Numbered from the stretch's first letter, positions 19,559 through 31,120 are shown. The stretch: DNA of 64,000 nucleotides from Salvia splendens (GCF_004379255.2 NC_056040.1:32144852-32208851), one strand, 5' to 3'. The notes: generated by a model from the letters alone, not told the origin. Numbers and translations are program-made.

Positions 19559-20238
19559 TGATGATTGGGCGAATTTTTGATGGTGACAAATGCGGGTAAA
19601 AGAAAATATAGATCACGACACAAGGAATTACGTGGTTCGATTTACTGAGGTAAATCTACGTCCACGGGAAGAAAGGAGGGCAAGATTGTATTGCTTGATC
19701 TGGTTTACAGCTTACAAATACAGACTTGCTATATGATCTTTGATGTCTAGAGAGCTTTTTCTCTTCAGTCTATCTGATCTAAGTTCTATTTATACATTGA
19801 ACTAAGATCGTGGCTTGCATCACCACTAACTAGGTCGTGGCTTACATCATCACTAATTAGGTCGTGGCTTACATCATCACTAATTAGGTCGTGGCTTACA
19901 TCATCACTAATTAGGTCGTGGATGTCGTGGAGGTCATGAGATCCTGCATGGGTCCACTATCTCTTTGTTTGGTCCGCTATTCTGCATGAGATCCTGCATG
20001 AGTTGACACCACTAAATAGATCGTGTAGTGGAGGTCGTGGAGGTTCTGCATGAGTCCACTATCTCCCAGTTCGGTTGAATACTGAGACCGAACTGCTGAA
20101 CTATTGCCGAGCAGCTTTTGCCGATCTGAGAGTAGAGCTTGATTGGTCGGCTTTTACCGAACTGTAGGCTGGGGCCGAACTCTTTGGTAATGCCGAACTG
20201 ATACTCTTCCTTGGGCTTGTTTAGTACGTACCCCATCA
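19559..20238 (-). repeat. Tat-2 5' LTR
   Basis: 680 bp, matching 9443-10122 without a difference seen by eye, including the 27-bp tandem units and the TATA box (CTATTTATA on the plus strand near 19787). Drives the genomic transcript leftward. Confidence 0.9.
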
Positions 20239-20573
20239 TGCTGGAATTTGGAGAGGCCTGGGTGTGAAATGGGAATACGACAAAGATGAATGATGAGAAA
20301 TGGGAATTAGGCAAAGATGAAGGGTGGGAAATGCGAATATGGCAAAATAGAATAAGACATGCGGCATTGCCAAATAGGACCTCACTTATGATTTTATTGC
20401 CAAATAGGATTAAAAATTACACATAGACCAGTCGGGTTTCACCTTTGACCCGCTGTGGGAAGAAGCAAACGAATCAAAAGTTCATGGTTTTAAAAACTAA
20501 TCTTAAAGTTGGTGGAAAAAACCAGAATTCGGGAAAAGTTTATAGTTTTTAAAGCCAAAAACCCTTTAATTTA

Positions 20574-20954
20574 TATATTATGAAACCCTTCCTAATCCTT
20601 GAATTTTGAACAACATAACCAAATATTCCGGCCATATTTTTAAAATACGATGAAATCGTGTATGGTTCATAAGATTGAATGAATGATCAGCATACTGCAT
20701 TAAACCTTGAGAATAACCCCGCATCCGAAGAAGAACTGAAAATGACACTAAGTTTACACCAAAGTAAACTGTACAACAGGGCTATTAACATGTTTAACAT
20801 GAGATAGTTAACTCCGTTTTCAATTCAGGAACATATGATGTACGTTGTATAGTACAATTTGCCATCAATGATCATTAGAGTAATGAAAAAACAAGAAATC
20901 CAGCAGAAACACACAGTTAAATAATGTTATAAAGATCACTAACACTGAACTTAC
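20574..20954. other. CRK intron remnant without features
   Basis: AT-rich DNA between the right 9-bp TSD of MULE-2 and the donor site of CRK exon 2. I see no coding or repeat structure here. Confidence 0.6.
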
Positions 20955-21075
20955 TCCATCACTACATATACATTGTCTTCATCCTCATACACCTCGTAGA
21001 ATTGCACCAAGTGTTTATGCCTCGTAGTAGCTTGACCTCTCTTCTAGCATTTTCTATAGCAATTGCAGTAGTCAG
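20955..21075 (-). pseudogene. CRK pseudogene exon 2
   Basis: Minus strand: acceptor TGTGCAG (to 21076), exon LTTAIAIENARREVKLLRG, then after a frame change HKHLVQFYEVYEDEDNVY and VVME, donor GTAAGT at 20949-20954. Matches the CRK segment TTAIAIEDVRREVKIL (alpha-C helix with its conserved Glu) through the hinge VVMEL. A ~10-bp deletion between RG and HK (ALSG in the family) shifts the frame. Both splice sites still look good, so decay came after loss of function or is recent. Confidence 0.85.
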
Positions 21076-21148
21076 CTGCACAAGGTTCAACATAATATAC
21101 ACAAGATGATGAATTTAGATACACATTGTCATTTGGAACCATCAAATA

Positions 21149-21649
21149 CTCCCTTTGTCCCTCTGTAGTAGAGCATTTCATTTTGAGAAAAAATGATACT
21201 CCTTCCATCCTACCACAAGTGATCAACTTTCCATTTTGAGTTGTCTCATCACAAGTGATCAATTTCCTTTTTTAACTAAAAACAATACTTCAACCATCTC
21301 TTATTTTATTCTCTCTCTTACTTTATTCTCTCTTTTCTTACTTTATTATCTTTTTATCTCTCATACTTTTTTCTCTCTCATACTTTACTCTCTATACTTT
21401 AACTAAATATATATCATTTTCTTAATTCTCGTGTCCAAAAGAAATTCATCACTTGTAGTGGGACGCATGGAGTAATAAATAGTTAAAGTTGAGATAGAGT
21501 AAAGTAAGAAAGAGAATGTTATAAAGAAGAGTCATGCCTATATTATTTTTTCTCTTATTTTACTTTCTTCATATTTTAATTATTTATTATGATTTTTCCA
21601 AAATGAGTACTGAAAATGAAATGTCTCTACTACATAGGGACATAGGGAG
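21149..21649. mobile_element. Stowaway-like MITE, outer element
   Basis: Left end CTCCCTTTGTCCC, right end GGGACATAGGGAG, flanked by TA (21147-21148, 21650-21651). The termini TGTAGTAGAGCATTTCATTTT and ...AAATGTCTCTACTACATA are inverted. Interrupted by a second MITE at 21199-21472. Lies in CRK intron 1. Confidence 0.7.
21199..21472. mobile_element. Stowaway-like MITE nested in another
   Basis: Left CTCCTTCCATCCTACCACAAGTGAT, right ATCACTTGTAGTGGGACGCATGGAG, with TA on both sides (21197-21198, 21473-21474). Interior is AT-rich with TCTCTCTTACTTTATT repeats. Confidence 0.75.
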
Positions 21650-21759
21650 TATTAATCACACATACATATTCTTTCTCCACACAAACCAAAACTAAAACCA
21701 AATTGAGCGATCAAGAACAAAGCTTTTGATTTTAGGATGAGTTTAACACAAGACATTTG

Positions 21760-22128
21760 ATTTGAGGATGAGCTTGACAGCCACATCCTGGCCTTTGAAG
21801 GCCCCCTTCTTCTCTACAGCTGCAGAGGTGTAACCAAAATGCCCCCCCCCCCCCCCCCCAGTCGATCTCTTCCCCAAACGCATAATGGCTTGTGAAATTC
21901 TTACGAAACCCAAATTTCTTGTCCAAACCAACAACCTCACACTCACTCCCTTCGGCTTCACGGAGCCATGCCGCCGCGCAAACAGGGCTTTGATGTGCTT
22001 AGCTGGAGACGGCGGAGGAAATGGGCGCTTGAAAAATCGCAGAGGAGTTGAGTTAACACTACTACAATTCGCTGGCGAATTGTTAAGCAGAACTTGGGTG
22101 TTTTACACGCTGAGGAATTTTCATTTTG
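21760..22128 (-). pseudogene. CRK pseudogene exon 1, main part
   Basis: Minus strand from 22128: after a frame change, NSPANCSSVNSTPLRFFKRP, FPPPSPAKHIKALFARRHGS, VKPK (the typical CRK variable-to-conserved N-terminal region). Then in another frame LDKKFGFRKNFTSHYAFGEE, then GHFGYTSAAVEKKGAFKGQ and DVAVKLI, which contains the Gly-rich loop and the catalytic Lys. The loop is disrupted by a run of 18 C (21842-21859 on the plus strand) that turns GRGHFGYT into poly-Gly and shifts the frame. The 5' side is cut at 22129 by the gypsy-type LTR; the start codon is now at 35167. Confidence 0.85.
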
Positions 22129-22579
22129 CACGTCGCGAGCCACATTTTGCTAAGGATAGTGAAAGTGGGTAAACCGCGACAAATGAGAAGGATTAAAGAA
22201 GCGGGGAAAGAAAATGGTTAGAACTGTTGAAATTTGGCAAAATTTTGCCATCCCACATCGGTGGGGAGTAGATAGTTTGGGGTGTGGCTTCCTATAAAAG
22301 GAGCTCACCCCCCATTTTGTAATCTATCTCAAATTTGTATTCTCTTCTCCGTCTATATATAAGCGGGCTCTGCAGAGGGTGCTCGGAGACGTAGGCAATT
22401 TGGCCGAACTCCGTTATCAAAGTTTCGGGTGTGTTCTTTCTTTATTATTTATTTTGTTCCGCATTTATTTCTGGCTTTATTCTCTGTTGGGATATTGTAT
22501 TCAATATTATTTGCTGGTTTGGTAGTAGTGTTTTGTACGGTTCTTTTAGGTGTTTTTATATTGTGATAAATACACCGAC

Positions 22580-25500
22580 TGATATAGATGATAAAGATTG
22601 GAGTACCATAAATCGGTTAGCTTGTGGAACAATTCGGTCGTGTCTATCTAGGGAGCAGAATTATGCTGTCAAGAATGAGACTTCTGCACATAGATTGTGG
22701 AAGACACTGGAGGACAAATTTCTGAAGAAGAGTGGTCAGAATAAGCTCCTTATGAAGAAAAGGTTGTTCCGATTTGAATACCGATCAGGTACCACTATGA
22801 ATGAACACATTACTTTGTTTAACCAATTAGTAGCAAACCTGCTAAATTTAGATGTTAAATTTGAGGATGAGGATCTGGGATTGATGTTGTTGTCGTCTCT
22901 ACCTGATGAATTTAAACATCTGGAGACCACATTACTCCACGGTAAAGAGAATGTGTCTATAGATACTGTATGTTCTGCTTTGTATAGTCATGAATTGCGA
23001 AAGACAGATAAAATGAAAGGCAAAGCAGTTACAGATGAAGCATTAGTGGCAAGAGGTCGTCAACAAGGCCAATCAAAGGAGAGAAGAGGAAGGTCCAAAT
23101 CGAAAAGGCGAGTTGCCAAAGATGAGTGTGCTTTCTGTTATGAGAAAGGACATTGGAAGAAAGACTGCCCAAAGTTGAAGAAGAAAGAAAAGGCTTCGCA
23201 AGATGCAAATGTTGCTGAATGCAAAAATGATGCGGAGTCAGATTGTTCTTTGACGGTTTCACCTTCAACATCGCATCAAGACGAGTGGATATTAGATTCA
23301 GGTTGCACCTATCATATGTGTCCCATCAGGGAGTGGTTCTTTGATTTCGAAGAACTCAATGGCGGACTTGTTTACATGGGGAATGACAGTCCATGTAAGA
23401 CAGCCGGGATAGGCTCAATCAAGCTACGGAATCAGGATGGATCCACTAGAATTTTGAAGGATGTGCGGTACGTGCCCCAGTTGAAGAAGAATCTCATCTC
23501 ATTGGGGGCCTTAGAATCTAAAGGCCTAGTTGTGATGATGCGAGATGGAATTCTTAAAGCAACTTCAGGAGCATTGGTGATGCTGAAAGGTGTGAGGAAG
23601 AACAATTTGTATTACTACCAAGGTAGTACAGTTGTTGGGACAATAGCAACTGCAACTTCGAGTAATAAGAAGGATGCAGAGGCGACGAAGCTTTGGCATT
23701 TGCGATTGGGACATGCTGGTGAGAGATCATTGCGAATTCTCGCCAAGCAAGGATTATTGAAAGGTACGGAGTCTTGCAAATTAGAGTTTTGCGAGCATTG
23801 TGTTCTGGGAAAACAACGAAGAGTGAAATTTGGCACTGCAATCCATAATACGAAGGGAATTCTGGATTACGTGCACTCAGATGTGTGGGGACCTGCCAAG
23901 ACTCCGTCACTTGGAGGTAGACACTATTTTGTCACTTTTGTTGATGATTTTTCCAGGAAAGTTTGGGTGTACACTATGAAGAGCAAAAATGAAGTCTTTG
24001 GGATTTTTCTGAAATGGAAAGCTCAAGCTGAAAATCAGATGGGGAGGAAGATCAAGGTTCTCCGATCTGACAACGGTGGGGAATACAAGAGTGATCCTTT
24101 CCAAGATGCATGCCAAGAGTGTGGCATAGCTCGGCACTTCATAGTGAGAAATACATCACAGCAGAATGGAGTGTCAGAGCGTATGAATCGAACACAAGTG
24201 GAGAAAGTTCGTTGTATGCTGTCTAATGTTGGGCTAGACAGAAAATTTTGGGCTGAGGCCATCACATACGCTCAACACATTGTCAATCGTTGCCATGTTC
24301 TGCCATTGATGGCAAGACTCCTTTAGAGGTATGGTCCGGTAAACCTGCAACTGATTATTATTCTTTGCATATTTTTGGTTCTATTGCATATTATCATGTG
24401 ACTGAATCAAAGTTGGATCCACGTGCAAAGAAGACTTTGTTTATGGGTTTCAGTGCTGGTGTTAAAGGATATCGGTTATGGTGTTTGGAGTCTAAGAAGA
24501 CGATTGTAAGTAGGGATGTTACCTTTGATGAATCTTTCATATTGAATAAGGTAAATTCAAATAGTAGTGATACTTCGCAGCAAGTGGAGTATACACCGAA
24601 GCAGGTGGAGTTCGAAGAAGCAGTTGTGATCCCAACTACGAACACCACAAATGACTCTCCTACGGAAGAAGAAGAAGAGTCAGATGATGAAGAGGTTCCA
24701 CCCCAAGAACCTTCGCAGCAATCAGAGCAAATTGCAGTTAGGCGAACGAGGCGGGAAAATAAGAAACCTGCTCGATTTGCGGATATGGTAGCATATGCGC
24801 TTCCAGTTGTTGATGATGTTCCATGTATCTTTTCGAAAGCTATTGAAAGTTCAGAAAGCGATGGTTGGAAAGGTGCTTTGGAAGAAGAGATGCAATCTCT
24901 TCATAAGAACAAGAAGTGGAAGCTGATGTCATTGCCGAAAGGCAAGAAGGCAATTGGATGTAAATGGGTTTTTGCAAAGAAAGAGAGATTTCCTGACAAA
25001 GATGATGTTCGCTACAAAGCAAGATTGGTAGCTAAAGGCTACGCCCAGAAGGAGGGAATTGATTACAATGAGGTATTTTCTCCTGTTGTTAAACATTCCT
25101 CAATTAGAATTTTGTTGGCTTTAGTAGCGCAGTTGAATTTGGAGCTAGCTCAACTTGATGTGAAGATCGCGTTTTTACACGGTGATCTGAATGAGGAAAT
25201 CTATATGACCCAACCGGAGGGATTCAAGGTTGTTGGTAAAGAAAATTGGGTTTGCAAGTTGAACAAATCGTTGTACGGATTGAAGCAGTCTTCAAGACAG
25301 TGGTACAAACGGTTTGACAAGTTTATGAAGGATCAGATGTACACAAGAAGCAAATACGACCACTGTGTGTATTTGCGCAGACTTCAAGATGGTTCCTACA
25401 TCTACCTACTCTTATACGTTGATGATATGCTGATAGCATCAAAGAGCCAAGTTGAAATTGACAGATTGAAGGCTCAGTTGAGTAAAGATTTCGAGATGAA

Positions 25501-26404
25501 GGATTTGGGGGAAGCCAAGAAGATTCTCGGCATGGAGAAAACAAGAGATAGAGAAGGAGACAAGCTTTAGCTGACACAGAAGCAGTATTTGACCAAAGTA
25601 CTACAGCGTTTTGGTATAAATGATGATTCCAAACCTGTAAGTACCCCACTTGCTCCTCATTTGAAACTTAGTTCTCAGTTATCTCCAAATACGGAAGATG
25701 AGCGAGAATATATGGCGAAGGTTCCCTATGCTAACGCAGTTGGAAGCTTGATGTATGCAATGGTGTGTACAAGACCAGACATTTCACAGGCCGTTGGTAC
25801 TGTGAGCAGATACATGCATGATCCAGGAAAGGGTCATTGGCAAGCTGTGAAATGGATTCTGCGGTATATCAAAGGTACCGTAGATATTGGTTTGTTGTTT
25901 GAGCAGGATAAATCACTTGGTCATTTTGCAGTTGGATATTGTGATTCCGACTATGCTGGTGATTTGGATAAGTGAAGATCTACTACGGGCTATTTGTTCA
26001 CTTTAGCGAGTGCGACAGTTAGTTGGAAGTCTACCTTGCAGTCAACGGTAGCTTTGTCTACGACAGAGGCAGAGTACATGGCCATTACTGAAGCTGTGAA
26101 GGAGGCAATTTGGCTTCATGGGTTGCTGAAAGAATTAGGTGTTGGTCAGAAACAACTTGAAGTATATTCTGACAGCCAGAGTGCTATTCATTTAGCAAAG
26201 AATCAGATCTTTCATGCAAGGACGAAGCACATTGATGTTCGCTATCATTTTGTGCGGGAAATTCTCGAAGAAGAGGAAATTGTCATCAGAAAGGTTCCAA
26301 CTTTGGAGAATCCTGCAGATATGTTGTCCAAGGTGGTGACAAGAGCCAAGTTTGAACATTGTTTAGACTTGGTTAATATTCTGCGATTTGGAGCTGGCGC
26401 TTGA
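22580..26404 (+). pseudogene. copia-1 gag-pol pseudogene
   Basis: One polyprotein in the order gag (DDKDWSTINRL..., UBN2-type), zinc knuckle CAFCYEKGHWKKDC, protease WILDSGCTYHMC, pre-integrase H...H...CEHC, integrase HSDVWGP and [21 protein letters not shown] and [11 protein letters not shown], RNase [14 protein letters not shown] and [10 protein letters not shown]. Compared with copia-2, the breaks are the 5' deletion, a 1-bp loss at about 24291 (CGT-TG vs CGT-TTG), TAG at 25568-25570 (Trp in copia-2) and TGA at 25973-25975 (Arg in copia-2). Confidence 0.9.
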
Positions 26405-26494
26405 CTGCGCCAATATGGAGGCACCGTGAGTCGTTTGTTTAGATGGAGAAGATTCGTGTTCGGTGGAACTTGAAATTTTGCCAAGGTGGAGATT

Positions 26495-27024
26495 TGTTGA
26501 AATTTGGCAAAATTTTGCCATCCCACATCGGTGGGGAGTAGATAGTTTGGGGGTGTGGCTTCCTATAAAAGGAGCTCACCCCCCATTTTATAATCTATCC
26601 CAAATTTGTATTCTCTTCTCCGTCTATATATAAGCGGGCTCTGCAGAGGGTGCTCGGAGACGTAGGCAATTTGGCCGAACTCCGTTATCAAATTTTCGGG
26701 TGCGTTCTTTCTTTATTATTTATTTTGTTCCGCATTTATTTCTGGCTTTATTCTCTGTTGGGATATTGTATTCAATATTATTTTGCGGGTTTGGTAGTAG
26801 TGTTTTGTACGGTTCTTTTGGGTGTTTTTATATTGTGATAAATACACTGACTGATAAATTCTGTTAGGAATCTGGTATTTAAGAGGGACAGTGTCCTCGC
26901 TAGTCCTTCCAAAGAATTTATTTGGAGAAGTAATTTTATCGAGTAGACCCCATTGGGTTAACTCTGAAATTACTGAATCGGTTCATTTCACTATTTGAGA
27001 GAAAATTACCCGGTTTTCTCAACA
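26495..27024 (+). repeat. copia-1 3' LTR
   Basis: TG...CA ends, preceded by the purine-rich AAGGTGGAGATT. Contains TATAAAAGGAGCTCACC and the repeated leader TAAGCGGGCTCTGCAGAGGG shared with copia-2. Confidence 0.9.
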
Positions 27025-27029
27025 AGAAC

Positions 27030-27473
27030 TTGAGAAACTTTCACAACGGCCGAATCGAATATATATCACAGAAAAGAAGCCAAGTACTTGATTACGTGAT
27101 TCGAAGCTAGAATATAACAATTCATCAAATAAATCAGAGTTCAATGGTGAGATTCTACAATTCTCACTTCACAAAAGAACAACAGAATAAGTCCTTACTA
27201 AACGACTTCGTGTATGGAGACACGAATCGTTGGAAGATCCACTTGATTATTTAATAACATCGACTCCGATCATTTCTCTATCCTCTTGACGTTCAACCTG
27301 CAAATTTATAAATACATGTAGGGCTGAGTATAGGAGTACTCAATGGACACATGCCGAAAAATAAAACATACATTATATAGTTGTCATCCATCAACAGTAT
27401 CACACGGGGGTTTTTCTTAAAAGGCTCTAGCATACTAAATTCTTTGTGATCTTAAAAGTTCATCTGATCAGAC
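27030..27473. repeat. segment of LTR copy 1 between copia-1 and hAT
   Basis: Aligns with about 48640-49080 of the intact LTR copy (AATCAGAGTT..., GACTTCGTGTATG, GACGTTCAACCTGCA, TTATAAATACATG). No coding content. Confidence 0.85.
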
Positions 27474-28013
27474 TAGAGATGCCCACCGGTTCCGGTTCCG
27501 GCGGTTAACCGCCGGTTCAGTGGCTTTCGAGGCGGCGCGGAACACGAGGCGACAATGGCGTTGCTTTTGCAGACGGTTCGTTGACCGAACCGGCGGTTTT
27601 ATCCCGGAAACCGGCGGTTTTGTCCCGGAAACCGGCGGTTACGGCGGTTCCGGCGGTTTTCCGCCAAAACCGCCGGTTTTGTGAAATTTCAATTTTTTTT
27701 TTCAAATTTCAAATTCGAATTCTTCCATTTTCCCCCTCATTTTTATCTATAAATAGCCCCCTCTATCCTCATTTACATTTACCCCACTCTTGTGTTAATA
27801 AGAGTTTCTCTCTTCAATCTCCCAATTATCTCTCTTTGTCTCCAATTTCTCATTTGTGCTATTGTGCTTCCATTTAATTACTCAAGTGCTACTCTTATTA
27901 AGCATTGTTATACGCTTTATATTTGTTCCCGTAGTTCTATAAGTTGTCTTTCGTTCTCAATTGCTAAAAAAAAAAAATTATTCCATATTTCTACATTTCT
28001 ACTATATATCAAG

Positions 28014-29957
28014 ATGTCTTCATCCCGAGAAGGTCGTGTTGATAAGGGAAAGGGAAAGTCCAAGAGGCCATCTCGGAGATCCGTTATTGATGAAATTTCT
28101 CAAATGAACATGGATGCTTGGCAGGTTAATATTTATTATCTACTAATTTAATTAATTTTGAATTACATTACATTATTGTTCATAATTTTATTTGAAATTT
28201 ACAATACAAATATTATTTTGTAGACTCGAGAAGAGCAAGATGTGGCACATGCTATTGCTCTTTCTCGCTCTCAATCCCAAGGCGATGCTTATGTTGGTAC
28301 CGGTAGTGGTGCTCCCGGTCGCGGTGCCTATTCTCAACAAATTCCAACCCCTGTGAATGTTGATGAAGACGACGATGATGATGATGATGACGAGGAGGAG
28401 GGGGAGGAGGTAGAAGAGGTTCAAGAAATGCCACCCCCACCACCACCAAGGAGTCACCGTGGCCGTAGTCGTGGTCGTGGACACCCTCCTCAACCTCCTA
28501 GACCAGTTGAACGGTCTTTAAGCTCAAACATCATGGTGAAACATTTCAAGAGGGTACAAGATACTAACGATCCTGACACGTATAATGTGTATTGCAACTA
28601 TTGCGAAAACATATACACACTCCGAAAGGGTGGAGGATACGGTACGTTTACCCGTCACATGGAGAAAGCGCATCCGGTCGAGTTTGGTATCGCTCAAACC
28701 CAAACTCAACTCAACTTTCAACATGTCGGGACCGGGAGTGGGACGGGTTCATCTCAAACATCAGGTATGTGTAGCAGTACTCTTTTGAAATATGATCACA
28801 AAAATGCTCTTAATGTGATGTCTAGATTTGCCGTTATGAAACATTTTCCATTCAATGCTTTTGATAACGATGCTTTTGAGTTGAGTATGCGACAATTTTA
28901 TAATGCCGCTGCAAGGAAGTTGAGTCGAACTTCTATGACTCGAGCCGTTGTTAGACAATGCATGGAAAAGAAAGCGCAACTAGGTACGTTTATTTTTAAC
29001 TTAGGGCATAAGGTTTCTATTTGCTCTGATGTGTGGACCGATTGTTTTTGCAAAAACTCCTACATGGGCATCACTGTGCATTTCGTTGATCACAGTTGGA
29101 CTTTGAACAAATGTTTGATTGCATTTCGTGAATTTCCCGCACCACACACTGCACAAACAATTGCTCAATTGATCATTCAAGTTTTGAATGAATTTCAATT
29201 GATCGATAAAATTTTTTCCATTGGTTTTGACAATGCTAGCGCTAACACTGCTAGTATAGATGAACTAATCAGTGCATGTTCTCCTGTTATTGATGGCAAA
29301 TATTTTCATGTGCGATGTATTGCCCATATTTTGAATTTGTGTGTTCAAGATGCTATCGATTTGTGGCAAAAGTATGTTGATCCTATTAGAACTGCTGTGA
29401 AGTTGATTTATAACAAAGCTCCTATTGGTAGAGCTTGGAAGAGATATTGTCATAGCAAGCAATGCAGGTACACTAACTTCAAATTGGATGTTTCAACTCG
29501 TTGGAACTCGACGTATGATATGTTGGAGTCGACTTTGAACCACATTGAGTATTTATGTGATTTTTTTAGAACTTGCCCTCATGTGCCTTCTGATTTGCTT
29601 TTGATACCCTCTTGTTGGGACCACAGCATGGATTTGTTTCGATTATTCCGCGCGTTCAAAAATGTCACTGTTGAGTTATCCGGTGTTTATTATCCTACTT
29701 CTGTGCGCGTTTTGGAGCATTGCATGTATGTGGCAATTGGTTTTAAAACATGTGTGAAAAATACTCAATTCATTGAGTTGAAGGCTATTTTGTTTTACAT
29801 GGTTGAAAAATGGTTAAAATATTTTGCTCGTATTCCAAATGTGTTTTTGATTGCAAAATGCTTGGATCCAAAGTGGAAATTGCATGGTGTTTATAAAATT
29901 TTAGACATGTACTATGGTTGTTTGCACGATTTGGATTTTTCTCAACTTCGCCAATGA
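28014..29957 (+). pseudogene. hAT transposase (BED zinc finger, RICESLEEPER-like), C-terminally truncated
   Basis: Exon 1 28014-28124 (MSSSREGRVDKGKGKSK...), intron 28125-28223 (GTTAAT...TTGTAG), exon 2 28224-29957; joined about 614 residues. Order: Asp/Glu-rich stretch, Pro/Arg-rich linker, BED zinc finger (VYCNYCENIY...TFTRHMEKAH), catalytic region with DVWTDCFCKNSYMGITVHF, and CIAHILNLCVQDA. The frame stops at DLDFSQLRQ; the C-terminal dimerisation region (hATC, with its catalytic Glu) is missing and replaced by non-coding DNA. The gene model is otherwise open. Probably unable to transpose alone, but could bind hAT ends. Confidence 0.85.
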
Positions 29958-30185
29958 ACCCAGCTTCCCATTTTAAACTGGCCGCCAATGAACCCAGCTT
30001 CCCATTTTAAACTATAATCTGATCCTCATTCATCCCGATTCCATATATAAATTTGTGTTCCAGTACCATCTGCCCCAAAGATACCCACTTTTTCACCAAT
30101 AAGATATTTATCAAATGGGGAATATATTTTAATGATCTTCAAGTACAACTTAGCCGCATCCTGAATGATCTATGAAAATTCTTCT

Positions 30186-30563
30186 CGGAATCAACCCTTT
30201 TTTCTTGCAAAATGTTGCCCATTTTCTAAGCAAACACATATCAGCACGCCATATACACATTGCTGCATTTCTAATAGGGGCAATTTGATCTTCCAAAGCA
30301 ATCAATGCATCTCGAACACACATAGTCAGAACATTATTCAAACATCTAGCATGGAAAAAATCAGAACAAACTATCTATTAGTGCTAATTTTTTCCATGCT
30401 AGATGCTTGAATAATATTCTGACTATGTGTGTTCGAGATGCATTGATTGCTTTGGAAGATCAAATTGCCCCTATTAGAAATGCAGCAATGTGTATATGGC
30501 ATGCTGATATGTGTTTGCTTAGAAAATGGGCAACATTTTGCAAGAAAAAAGGGTTGATCCCAA
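30186..30563. repeat. inverted duplication of a hAT transposase fragment (hairpin, 25-bp loop)
   Basis: Arms 30186-30361 and 30387-30563, about 176 bp each, nearly perfect reverse complements (roughly four mismatches by eye), loop 30362-30386. The arms encode a fragment of a related hAT transposase (CVRDALIALEDQIAP, ADMCLLRKWATFCKK), homologous to the CVQDAIDLWQKYVDP region of the transposase upstream but from a different copy. A transcript would fold into a long dsRNA hairpin. Confidence 0.9.
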
Positions 30564-31120
30564 GGTAAGAGAACTACGTGGGCTTTGATTCCTCAATAAA
30601 ATTGTGGATACGTAGGCAACTCAACTTAAATTTGAAAAGTTTAACTTTGAAAGTTTAAGTTGATCCCAAGCCCTTTTCAATTTTTCCTTTTTCCCCCCCA
30701 TTTCATGTTTTTTTTATTTACCTTCCGAGTCCGACGAGGCGACGACACTTGTAAATTATATTACATTGTTGTATGTTGTTGTATTGTATACTTATGTATT
30801 GTAAATTGTAATGTATCGTTGTCCGTTACAACTCAAAATCAATAAAATTTATTTCATTTTCTCCTTATTCGTCTTATTTGTGCTTGAATTATGCATTGTC
30901 TTGTTCCGATTTGTTGTATAAAGCCAAATTTCAAATTTAAAAATAAAAATAATAATTGAACAGCGAAACCGCCGGTTTTCGAACCGGAACCGCCAAAACC
31001 GCCGGAAAACCGGCGGTTCCGAACCGGAACCGGAACCGTGAAATAGCCTCACGGTCCGGTTCCGCCTCCGCCAAAACCGGAACCGCCGGTTTTCGAACCG
31101 TGGGCAACACTAGATCAGAC

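Larger units (their letters stand above)
9443..20238 (-). mobile_element. Tat-2: apparently complete Tat-type Ty3/gypsy retrotransposon
   Basis: 10,796 bp, in reverse orientation. LTRs at 9443-10122 (3') and 19559-20238 (5'), each 680 bp, with no difference found by eye. TSD TGCTG at 9438-9442 and 20239-20243. PBS TGGCGCCGTCTGTGGGAA next to the 5' LTR, polypurine tract next to the 3' LTR. Order on the minus strand: gag-protease, UAG, RT-RNase H-archaeal-type RNase H-integrase, tandem repeats. On the plus strand between pol and the 3' LTR lie ORF4 and a spliced antisense gene. The second (archaeal-type) RNase H and an extra ORF between pol and the 3' LTR are features of the Tat clade. Identical LTRs and long frames indicate recent insertion. 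Confidence 0.9.
4993..20564. mobile_element. Mutator-like element (MULE-2) split by two Tat retrotransposons
   Basis: Left end GGATTTTTTGGCCTTAAAAAC at 4993 and right end ...GCCAAAAACCC at 20564 belong to ~95-bp terminal inverted repeats (4993-5095 and 20470-20564; both include the GAATTC and AACTTTAAGATT stretches). A perfect 9-bp TSD, TTTAATTTA, is at 4984-4992 and 20565-20573. Removing Tat-1 and Tat-2 leaves only about 1.0 kb (4993-5388, 9127-9437, 20244-20564) with no transposase, so this was a small non-autonomous MULE sitting in a CRK intron. It gained about 14.5 kb by later insertions. Confidence 0.85.
22225..27024 (+). mobile_element. copia-1: TNT1-like copia retrotransposon, defective
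   Basis: Starts TGTTGAAATTTGGC at 22225; 3' LTR 26495-27024 (530 bp) ends TTCTCAACA. TSD AGAAC at 22220-22224 and 27025-27029; the uninterrupted site (GTAGAACTTGAGAAA) is present in the LTR copy at about 48634. The 5' LTR is truncated at about 22580: a deletion fused it to gag at a GATA microhomology, removing the LTR end, PBS and about 70 N-terminal gag codons. LTR promoter TATAAAAGG near 22295. Confidence 0.9.
27474..31112 (+). mobile_element. hAT transposon (non-autonomous)
   Basis: Perfect 8-bp TSD GATCAGAC at 27466-27473 and 31113-31120. Ends TAGAGATGCCCACCGG (left) and CCGTGGGCAACACTA (right) are imperfect inverted repeats. Both subterminal regions (27480-27680, 30960-31100) are packed with GAACCGG/ACCGCCGGTT motifs in both orientations, the usual transposase-binding architecture of hAT elements. 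Interior: a C-terminally truncated transposase and an inverted duplication. Confidence 0.95.

Noticed and set aside
22431..22580. N-terminal extension of the copia-1 frame with hydrophobic residues
   Set aside because: This part is LTR sequence read through the deletion junction, not a signal peptide or gag.
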